DNA from: Scybalousia_A sp964542225
Lineage (GTDB): Bacteria; Bacteroidota; Bacteroidia; Bacteroidales; P3
DNA: 22,309 nucleotides
Assembly: GCA_964542225.1 (NCBI GenBank)
Contig: CAZITO010000029.1
Location: forward strand, 1-22,309
Reading direction: 5' to 3'
A program made the translations under genes and the position numbers. Below are positions 16,358 to 22,309 of the stretch, piece after piece (the stretch's first letter is position 1; each line of letters begins with the position of its first letter). The notes beneath the pieces were generated by a model. That model searched no databases. It was not told where the DNA came from and saw nothing but the letters and a program-made list of their open reading frames with translations.

Positions 16358-17035
16358 CTATAAAGGGTCTTTTATAGGGTATAACAAATAAGGATGCATC
16401 ATGTTTCCATATACAAATGTAATACTCACAGTACCATCAATGAATCCAAATGATATATAGTTCTCCGTTCTGTCAAAATCTTCATCTTTACTTAAATACA
16501 GACGTTCATTTTTATCTAAATATATCCGATAAGAATTTTTGCCGTCATAAGAAGATTGTTCATTATGTATCATAGATATAGTATCACCTTCTTTTAATTT
16601 ATAAATAAGAGAAGTTGTTCCGGTGTTGTTATTCTTCTTGTAAAAACTATTAGCATTGATTATCAAAGTCATATCATCGGGGTCGTAGGTTTCGTTATTT
16701 TCCTTATCTATAATTTGAAAACCATTTTTCCGAATCGCTTGTGCTAAAGTTTTTGCATAACCATCATCGCTAATAACAACACGACTTGGTCTGATAACAA
16801 TTCCTTGTTGTGTGTAATTCTGCATATTACCAATAGATAAGTCATTATCATACAAAGTTATACCGTTAAAATTATTAGGAATATCCATTAATGCTTCATA
16901 TACTTGGTCGGCTATTTCTTGTATTGGAAAATCCAATTTAACGCTATATGTACCATGAAATTCTTTTGGTATTTGAGAGTATAGATTTCCATATATCAAA
17001 AAGCAACATGTAAGCGAAATAAACAACTTTTTCAT
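16358..17035 (-). CDS. orphan secreted protein of unknown function
   Basis: A 225-residue protein I do not recognise. It starts with a clear signal peptide (MKKLFISLTCCFLIYGNLYSQ), and the two cysteines inside it are not in a lipobox context, so it should be released to the periplasm or beyond. The mature part opens with IPKEFHGTYSV, as in small secreted proteins that test how far a value departs from a threshold or bind a ligand, but that is only a likeness. It is rich in Asn, Asp, Tyr and Ile and has no cysteine after the signal peptide. It may be transcribed from the promoter at 17213-17244 together with the small frame at 17061-17135. The repeat copy B lies just beyond its 3' end. Confidence 0.7.
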   Translation of the reverse strand: MKKLFISLTCCFLIYGNLYSQIPKEFHGTYSVKLDFPIQEIADQVYEALMDIPNNFNGITLYDNDLSIGNMQNYTQQGIVIRPSRVVISDDGYAKTLAQAIRKNGFQIIDKENNETYDPDDMTLIINANSFYKKNNNTGTTSLIYKLKEGDTISMIHNEQSSYDGKNSYRIYLDKNERLYLSKDEDFDRTENYISFGFIDGTVSITFVYGNMMHPYLLYPIKDPL

Positions 17036-17060
17036 AATTGATAAAATATTTTAATTTGCC

Positions 17061-17135
17061 CTACTCTGTTGTTGGATTTTCGGAACCTCCATTTATTTTT
17101 TGATTTAACAATCCACCTAAAGCATTAAAACACAT
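17061..17135 (-). CDS. possible 24-residue peptide upstream of the secreted protein
   Basis: A short frame from ATG at 17135 to TAG at 17061 encodes MCFNALGGLLNQKINGGSEN followed by PTTE. It ends 25 bases before the start of the secreted-protein gene and sits downstream of a plausible minus-strand promoter (17213-17244). The same frame is open further upstream without an ATG, with a Tyr/Ser-rich run. It could be a leader peptide, a remnant of a lost gene or chance. The rest of 17036-17377 is very AT-rich and holds only the two promoters. Confidence 0.25.
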   Translation of the reverse strand: MCFNALGGLLNQKINGGSENPTTE

Positions 17136-17212
17136 TCTCTTGTAATAGGAGTAGTATGAGTAATATGATTTATAACAGAGAGTCTATTATTGTTGCGTTT
17201 TATTTTATACGG

Positions 17213-17244
17213 CAAAAATATAAACATTTTTTTTATTCTACCAA
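17213..17244 (-). promoter_or_regulatory. promoter facing the orphan secreted protein
   Basis: On the minus strand TTG (17244-17242), a 21-base spacer and TATTTTTG (17220-17213) match the Bacteroidota -33/-7 layout. The leader to the gene at 17035 would be about 170 bases and includes the small frame at 17061-17135. Confidence 0.45.
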
Positions 17245-17318
17245 ATATTTTGTAAAAAAATGTAAAAAAATATCAAAATTATTTAAAAGCACTCACCATT
17301 ATTATAAAAAAAATGAGT

Positions 17319-17350
17319 TTGGAGTATTTAAAAATTTATGACTACCTTTG
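17319..17350 (+). promoter_or_regulatory. promoter of the CWC-surE gene
   Basis: TTG at 17319-17321, a 21-base spacer and TACCTTTG at 17343-17350 match the Bacteroidota promoter. It lies 27 bases before the ATG at 17378, so the transcript includes the cysteine-rich N-terminal region. No second TAnnTTTG is seen before the inner ATG at 17549. Confidence 0.65.
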
Positions 17351-17377
17351 CAAAAATATTTATCTATATTTTGGATA

Positions 17378-18310
17378 ATGAAAAAGATATGTCCCAATTG
17401 TGGAAAAGAGTTTGAGTGTAAGCACAACAAAGATTGTTTTTGTATGCAATACACAATAACAAAAGAAAATTTGGCAAAGATGAGAGAAAAATTTGATAAT
17501 TGTCTTTGCGAGAATTGTTTGACTTTATACACAGATAAAACAAATAATATGACAGAGCGACCTCTAATATTCGTAACCAATGATGACGGTTATTTATCAA
17601 ACGGAATTAAAGCCTTGTGGGAAATACTTAAACCTATGGGCAAAGTAGTCGTGGTGGCACCCGCAAAAGAAATGTCCGGGCAAAGCCATTCCATTACAGT
17701 TGGCAAACCTTTGAGACTTGAATGTATAGAAAAACAAGAAGATTTTGAATTATACTCCTTAGAGGGAACCCCTGTGGATTGTGTAAAAATGGCTTTTGAT
17801 AAGGTATTGTATCGCAAGCCCGATTTTCTTTTTGCAGGTATAAATCACGGCTCCAATGCAAGTATAAACACTATGTATTCAGGCACTATGGCTGCCGTTA
17901 TGGAGGGATGTAGCGAAGGAGTGGCAAGTGTTGGTTTTTCATTGTGCGAAGATGATAAGAACTCTGATTTAAGCAACTGCCTGCCATTTGTCAATAAAAT
18001 ATCAAAGGAAGTTGTAACCAATGGTTTAGAGAAAGATATCTGCCTAAATGTAAATTTTCCTAAGGGTAAAATAAAAGGAATAAGAGTCGGTCATCAAGCC
18101 AAGGGGTATTGGTCGGAAGATTTTAAGATTTCCGAGAAAGAAGACGAAAAAAATATATATTGGCTTGGCGGACAATATCATTGCGAAGACAATTCCTCAT
18201 CGGCGGATTGGAATATGATAAACGAAGGCTTTGCCGCCGTTGTACCTATGCAAGTGGATTTTACTGCTTATAAAGTATTGGATACAATGAAAAAACGATT
18301 TGAAAAATAG
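17378..18310 (+). CDS. surE: 5'/3'-nucleotidase SurE with N-terminal cysteine-rich CWC domain
   Basis: A 310-residue protein in one unbroken frame. Residues 1-51 form a cysteine-rich CWC module: CPNC (5-8), Cys14, CFC (20-22) and CLCENC (42-47), eight cysteines in all, likely binding metal. Residues ~58-310 are SurE, a metal-dependent phosphatase of nucleoside monophosphates: TNDDG (67-71) holds the metal-binding Asp pair, followed by SGQSHSIT, EGTPVDCVK and AGINHGSN with the nearby MYSGTMAA. SurE is normally about 250-260 residues and starts where Met58 lies here, so the CWC part is an addition. The promoter just before 17378 means both parts are transcribed; a second translation start at 17549 giving plain SurE is possible. 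A hairpin follows the gene. Confidence 0.9.
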   Translation: MKKICPNCGKEFECKHNKDCFCMQYTITKENLAKMREKFDNCLCENCLTLYTDKTNNMTERPLIFVTNDDGYLSNGIKALWEILKPMGKVVVVAPAKEMSGQSHSITVGKPLRLECIEKQEDFELYSLEGTPVDCVKMAFDKVLYRKPDFLFAGINHGSNASINTMYSGTMAAVMEGCSEGVASVGFSLCEDDKNSDLSNCLPFVNKISKEVVTNGLEKDICLNVNFPKGKIKGIRVGHQAKGYWSEDFKISEKEDEKNIYWLGGQYHCEDNSSSADWNMINEGFAAVVPMQVDFTAYKVLDTMKKRFEK

Positions 18311-18362
18311 TTGCTTTATAAGTTACTTCCGTAATTTGAAGATTTTTAAATAGGCAAAACAA

Positions 18363-18407
18363 AAAAAAACAATTTATTACACTAAAAATGCAATAAATTG
18401 TTTTTTT
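18363..18407. terminator. bidirectional terminator between surE and rel
   Basis: A 16-base perfect inverted repeat (18363-18378 against 18392-18407), with A7 on the left and T7 on the right, encloses a 13-base loop. It ends two bases before the rel stop codon (18410-18412). The T tracts on both strands suit it to both convergent genes. Confidence 0.8.
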
Positions 18408-18409
18408 AT

Positions 18410-20629
18410 TTACATACGCTTTACATTTTCTATACCGTCTATTTTGGAAATATTGTCCATCAATTGATTGAGGCTTTCAACATTGGAAATATACATCATA
18501 ATGGAACCTTCAAACACTCCTTCACTGCTTTCCATGGCAAGACTTCTCATATTGATATTCCAAACCTCAGATATCACTCTTGCCAAATCCTGCAAAAGTC
18601 CTTTGCGGTCTATACCTCGTATTTTTATACCGGCAAGAAAAGTAATTTTCTCGTTTTCCCTCCACTTTGCCTTTACTATACGATTGCCGTACTTACTCAT
18701 TTCATCAACGGCTTTGCTGCACGAGGTACGATGTACTTCTATACTGCCTTCTCGTATCAAACCCACAATATCATCACCCGGTAAAGGGTTGCAACATTTT
18801 GCAGTAACGTATGGTAAAGAATCTATGTTTTGATTGAGTAATATCTTTTCGGGATTTTCTTGAATGGTATCGGCTATCATAGAACTCAAAGATGTACTTT
18901 GCTTGGTTTTCTTAAAAGGGTTTTTAAGAAAAATCCATGATGAGTTTGGCTTTTCTTTCAAAAAACAAGACCTTATTGTATGTACATCCACGTCCTTATT
19001 ATACACCTTATAGTACAAGTCCACAAGATTGTCGGAAGAAGAAAATTTTTGTAATCTGTTCAGATTGTCCTCTGTGTATTCTATTTTTTCGGCAAGCATT
19101 ATTTCTTTAAGTTTATCCTCTCCTAAGGAAGAATATTTTTCCTTATTCGTCTTGATATACTTACGTATTTCTTGCATTGCCTTTGAGGTATGCACAAGTT
19201 TCAACCAACTTTCATCGGGTTGGGCTATGGAAGAAGTAATTATTTCCACTTGGTCGGCAGAGTGAAGTTTATAATCTATGGGGACGACCTTATAATTGAC
19301 TTTGGCTCCTATACACTTCAAACCCAAATCTGTATGTATGTTAAAAGCAAAATCCAAAACACAAGAGCCGTAAGGAAGATTAAGGCTTTTGCCCTTAGGG
19401 GTAAAAACGGTTATTTCATCTGTAATGATATTCATTTTAAAATCATTGACAAAATCAATAGCCGAAGTTGTAGGGTTGTCCAAAAGGTCTCTTATCTTGT
19501 TTAACCATGAGTCCAAACCGGCATCCAAATCTCCCTCCTCTACTTCTTTGTATAAATAATGAGCGGCAAGTCCTCTTTCTGCTATTTCATCCATACGAGT
19601 GGAGCGTATCTGTATCTCCACCCATTTACCCGCACTACTCATAACCGTAGTATGCAAGGCCTCATAACCATTGCTTTTTGGTTTTGTCAGCCAATCTCTA
19701 AATCTATCCTTTCTTTGTTCATACATGGAAGTAATCAAAGAATAAACGGCATAACAACTCTCCTTTTCTACCTCTACTGGAACATTGAGAATAATTCTAA
19801 TGGCAAATATATCGTAGATTTCATTAAATTGCACATTCTTTTTTTCTATCTTGTGAAGTATGGAGGTAATACTTTTTACCCTATAAGAAATAGTAAACTT
19901 GTAGCCTTTTTCCTTTAATTTGACATCTATCGGTTTGCAAAAGTCAGCAATAAACTTCTGTCTTTCCTCTTCAGAATCTTTTAATTGATTTTTTATTGTG
20001 TAATAAGCCTTAGGATTGATATATTTGGTTGCCAAGTCCTCCAACTCACTCTTTATCTTATACAAGCCCAATCTATGAGCCAAAGGCACATAAAGAAATT
20101 GTGTTTCAGAGGCTATTTTCAATTGTTTTTTTTCAGGCATGGAGTCCAAAGTCCGCATATTATGCAACCTATCACAAAGTTTTATGAGAATAACCCTGAC
20201 GTCATTACCCATAGAAAGAAGAAGTTTTTTAAAATTTTCACTTTGAATACTCTGAGTATCATAATCAAAAATATCTTGTATTTTGGTAAGCCCGTCAACA
20301 ATATTGGCTACCTTTTGTCCAAAAATATTTTGTATGTCCTCCAAAGTATATTCCGTATCTTCCACTACATCGTGCAACAAAGCACAAACTATGGCAATAG
20401 CCCCCAAGCCCAAATCCTCCGCCACTATACGAGCCACTTCCAAAGGGTGATAAATATAAGGTTCACCCGTTTTTCTCCTTGCTTGAGAGTGAGCATTACG
20501 AGCAATGGTGAAAGCCTTGCGTATCATTAGTTTTTCCTCTTTTGTGGTCTTGTTATAAACAACAGAAAGCAACCTTTTGTATCTTATGAGTATTTCCCTA
20601 CGCTCTACTTCTTCATTTACTATATACAT
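18410..20629 (-). CDS. rel: bifunctional (p)ppGpp synthetase/hydrolase (Rel/SpoT)
   Basis: Stringent-response enzyme of 739 residues that makes and degrades the alarmone (p)ppGpp. The hydrolase HD domain is intact (LLHDVVED with His86, Asp87; KLCDRLHNMRT about 150-160). The synthetase has YRVKSITSI, EIYDIFAIR with Asp273, WLTKPKSNGYEALHTT and WVEIQIRS with Glu338, so both activities look functional. TGS (ITVFTPKGKSLNLP onward, about 403-465), a CCNP zinc-finger-like segment and a C-terminal ACT domain follow. The start is the ATG at 20629; an in-frame TTG two codons earlier is less likely. It begins 30 bases after metK, with no TAnnTTTG box in between, so it probably lies in the metK transcript. 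Confidence 0.95.
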   Translation of the reverse strand: MYIVNEEVERREILIRYKRLLSVVYNKTTKEEKLMIRKAFTIARNAHSQARRKTGEPYIYHPLEVARIVAEDLGLGAIAIVCALLHDVVEDTEYTLEDIQNIFGQKVANIVDGLTKIQDIFDYDTQSIQSENFKKLLLSMGNDVRVILIKLCDRLHNMRTLDSMPEKKQLKIASETQFLYVPLAHRLGLYKIKSELEDLATKYINPKAYYTIKNQLKDSEEERQKFIADFCKPIDVKLKEKGYKFTISYRVKSITSILHKIEKKNVQFNEIYDIFAIRIILNVPVEVEKESCYAVYSLITSMYEQRKDRFRDWLTKPKSNGYEALHTTVMSSAGKWVEIQIRSTRMDEIAERGLAAHYLYKEVEEGDLDAGLDSWLNKIRDLLDNPTTSAIDFVNDFKMNIITDEITVFTPKGKSLNLPYGSCVLDFAFNIHTDLGLKCIGAKVNYKVVPIDYKLHSADQVEIITSSIAQPDESWLKLVHTSKAMQEIRKYIKTNKEKYSSLGEDKLKEIMLAEKIEYTEDNLNRLQKFSSSDNLVDLYYKVYNKDVDVHTIRSCFLKEKPNSSWIFLKNPFKKTKQSTSLSSMIADTIQENPEKILLNQNIDSLPYVTAKCCNPLPGDDIVGLIREGSIEVHRTSCSKAVDEMSKYGNRIVKAKWRENEKITFLAGIKIRGIDRKGLLQDLARVISEVWNINMRSLAMESSEGVFEGSIMMYISNVESLNQLMDNISKIDGIENVKRM

Positions 20630-20659
20630 AGTCAAAAAAAAATTAAAACAGTAAAAACG

Positions 20660-21907
20660 TTAGTTAAGACAAAAAGCTTCTTTTATCTTATCCACATAGT
20701 CCAAACACTCCCATGTATAAAAAGAAAGTGTTTTTCTTTCCTCCTCACCCTGTTTGTTTATAAAGACAACTTCTTTTTTGTATGGAGTTCTGCCAAAATG
20801 CCCATAGGTAGCAGTAGGTCTGAAAATAGGATTTCTTAACCCCAAACGTTCTATTATGGAGTATGGTCTAAGGTCAAAAATTTCAAGTATTTTTTTTGCT
20901 ATTTCTCCATCAGTGAGGTCTACTTTACTTGTGTTATATGTATCCACGAACAAGCCGACAGGCTCGGCTACTCCTATGGCGTATGCCACTTGTACAAGCA
21001 CCTCATCACAGAGCCCGGCCGCTACCATATTTTTGGCAACATGTCTCATTGCATAAGTAGCACTTCTGTCTACTTTGCTTGCGTCCTTACCCGAAAAAGC
21101 ACCACCGCCATGAGAACCTTTTCCTCCATAAGTATCAACTATAATCTTTCTGCCTGTAAGTCCCGTATCACCATTTGGTCCCCCTATGACAAATTTGCCT
21201 GTAGGGTTTACATAAAGTTTATAATCGTTTTGGAATAAATCTTTTGTGACTTGATATTTTTGTTTCTCTATAACCCTTGGCACAAGTATGTTCTGCACAT
21301 CTTTTCTTATTTGCTCCACACTTACATTTTCATCGTGTTGAGTGGAAATCACTATGGTATCTATACGCAAAGGTTTGTTATTGTCATCATACTCTATTGT
21401 TACCTGAGATTTGGAATCCGGTCTTAAATAAGGCATTAAAGAAGTGGTTTTTCTTATCTGTGCCAATTCATAAACAAATTGATGTGCCAAAGTTATAGGT
21501 AAAGGCATATAATCTTCCGTATCTTTGCAGGCATAACCAAACATCATTCCTTGGTCTCCTGCTCCTTGCATTGTTGGGTCTGACTTTTCCACTCCTTGAT
21601 TGATATCCGGGCTTTGCTCGTGTATGGTGGAAATAACACCGCAAGAATTAGCCTCAAAGCCATATTCTCCTTTTGTATAACCGACATTTTTTATTACACT
21701 GCGAGCAACCTGTTGTACATCAACATAGGCCTTACTTTTCACCTCGCCCGAAAGGAAAACCAAACCCGTAGTAACAAGAGTTTCACAGGCTACTTTTGAA
21801 TTCTTGTCCTTACATAAAAACTCATCTAAAAGTGCATCTGATATTTGGTCTGCTATTTTGTCCGGATGTCCTTCCGAAACCGACTCTGATGTTATAAATC
21901 TTGACAT
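20660..21907 (-). CDS. metK: S-adenosylmethionine synthetase
   Basis: Cytosolic enzyme making S-adenosylmethionine from methionine and ATP. It has 415 residues, slightly longer than the 384 of E. coli and normal for Bacteroidota. Motifs are GHPDK (13-17), GAGDQG (115-120) with MMFGYA, the phosphate-binding loop GGGAFSGKD (267-275) and the C-terminal GHFGRTPY region. The start is the ATG at 21907, where the family-typical MSRFITSESVSEGHPDK begins. A longer in-frame reading from 22003 starts within the riboswitch and has no family likeness. The leader of about 140 bases contains a SAM-II riboswitch, giving product feedback. The rel gene follows closely. Confidence 0.97.
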   Translation of the reverse strand: MSRFITSESVSEGHPDKIADQISDALLDEFLCKDKNSKVACETLVTTGLVFLSGEVKSKAYVDVQQVARSVIKNVGYTKGEYGFEANSCGVISTIHEQSPDINQGVEKSDPTMQGAGDQGMMFGYACKDTEDYMPLPITLAHQFVYELAQIRKTTSLMPYLRPDSKSQVTIEYDDNNKPLRIDTIVISTQHDENVSVEQIRKDVQNILVPRVIEKQKYQVTKDLFQNDYKLYVNPTGKFVIGGPNGDTGLTGRKIIVDTYGGKGSHGGGAFSGKDASKVDRSATYAMRHVAKNMVAAGLCDEVLVQVAYAIGVAEPVGLFVDTYNTSKVDLTDGEIAKKILEIFDLRPYSIIERLGLRNPIFRPTATYGHFGRTPYKKEVVFINKQGEEERKTLSFYTWECLDYVDKIKEAFCLN

Positions 21908-21988
21908 TTCTTTAGTTTTTTTATTTGTTAAACAATAATAAAACGTGGAAATCAAGGAATTGAGAAGATTGTAATTAATAAAAGTTAT

Positions 21989-22043
21989 GTTGTCTTTTAG
22001 CATTCTTTTATTGTGGTTGCAATCAATCCAAATCTATCCACAA
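21989..22043 (-). promoter_or_regulatory. SAM-II (SAM-alpha) riboswitch in the metK leader
   Basis: On the minus strand the leader shows stem P1 TTGTGG (22043-22038) with CCACAA (22016-22011). Its loop holds GATTTGG (22034-22028) and ATTGCA (22023-22018), followed after P1 by TAAA (22010-22007) and GCTAAAA (22001-21995). This order matches the SAM-II aptamer as I remember it from alpha-proteobacterial metA leaders. The loop TTGC can pair with GC and AA of GCTAAAA to make the pseudoknot. The loop is a few bases longer on its 5' side than in the reference I recall. It begins a few bases after the predicted transcription start, and metK lies ~80 bases downstream. SAM binding should lower metK expression. 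Confidence 0.78.
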
Positions 22044-22052
22044 ATCACACTG

Positions 22053-22084
22053 CAAAGTTAGTACTTTTTTCTTATATGATACAA
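22053..22084 (-). promoter_or_regulatory. promoter of the metK-rel unit
   Basis: On the minus strand TTG (22084-22082), a 21-base spacer and TAACTTTG (22060-22053) match the Bacteroidota consensus well. Transcription would start near 22047, directly before the SAM-II aptamer. This leaves a leader of about 140 bases before the metK ATG. Confidence 0.65.
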
Positions 22085-22309
22085 ACTCCATATAAGTTTT
22101 TGATTTTATAAACAATATGTGAATACTTTACCCCTCTTTCTACCATTGACTGTAATTTATCAAAAATAATAACCCTATCCTTATTTTAACCTACAACAAC
22201 CCATCAAAAAGAGGTAAAAATAACGGCTTTATTCTACGAAAAACCCTGCGGATGCGTTTACTGATTATCAATGAGTTACAAAATGAATTTTTGCACGCGT
22301 TTGGTCAGG
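22085..22309. other. intergenic right edge without a recognised gene
   Basis: No frame longer than about 40 codons looks coding on either strand. Bases ~22085-22200 are AT-rich and featureless. From ~22230 the base composition changes, with CpG-containing words such as CTGCGGATGCG and GCACGCG, and TGATTATCAAT at 22262-22272 is the reverse complement of a word at 56-66 near the left edge. The last ~80 bases may belong to a repeat or mobile element continuing outside, but I do not recognise it. Confidence 0.3.

Noticed and set aside
17156..17341. Plus-strand frame of 61 codons rich in Lys, Tyr and Phe
   Set aside because: The composition reflects AT-rich intergenic DNA, and the frame overlaps both the minus-strand promoter and the surE promoter region.
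1..22309. CRISPR array, tRNA, rRNA or toxin-antitoxin pair
   Set aside because: No regularly spaced repeats, no tRNA or rRNA core sequences and no small overlapping gene pairs were found on reading either strand.

Overview
The window looks like chromosomal DNA of an AT-rich anaerobic member of the Bacteroidota, probably Bacteroidales-like. Three observations support this. The promoter element TAnnTTTG, typical of this phylum, lies just upstream of nine transcription units. Several protein families are largely restricted to the phylum (DUF3127, DUF2723, large secreted transglutaminase-like proteins). A [FeFe]-hydrogenase maturase (HydE) points to anaerobic hydrogen metabolism. No rRNA, tRNA or CRISPR array was seen. 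I cannot name a genus.

Layout. Bases 1-309 hold a possible insertion-sequence end, a palindromic repeat (copy A) and a promoter. Then, on the plus strand, come a MATE exporter and the tight operon lgt-gpmA-hydE, ended by a hairpin terminator near 4480. On the minus strand a lipoprotein S9 peptidase reads into a DUF3127 protein that has an SSB-like acidic tail. Divergent from the peptidase is a secreted transglutaminase-like protein on the plus strand. A two-sided terminator near 9995 separates it from a minus-strand pair, arginine deiminase followed by a large DUF2723 membrane protein. Divergent from the deiminase is pgi, followed by copy B of the palindromic repeat, an orphan secreted protein (minus) and a possible tiny upstream peptide. 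Last come surE (plus), fused to a cysteine-rich CWC domain, and a minus-strand metK-rel pair.

The strongest regulatory find is a SAM-II (SAM-alpha) riboswitch in the metK leader. It begins a few bases after the predicted start of transcription. Because rel follows metK after 29 bases with no promoter seen between them, SAM level may also influence the stringent-response enzyme. Most genes are housekeeping: glycolysis (pgi, gpmA), lipoprotein maturation (lgt), SAM synthesis, (p)ppGpp turnover and nucleotide phosphatase. The less ordinary items are the CWC-SurE fusion, the two related palindromic intergenic elements, the transglutaminase protein with a thioredoxin-like tail lacking CxxC, and the orphan secreted protein. 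I found no clear evidence of a wholly new multi-gene system.
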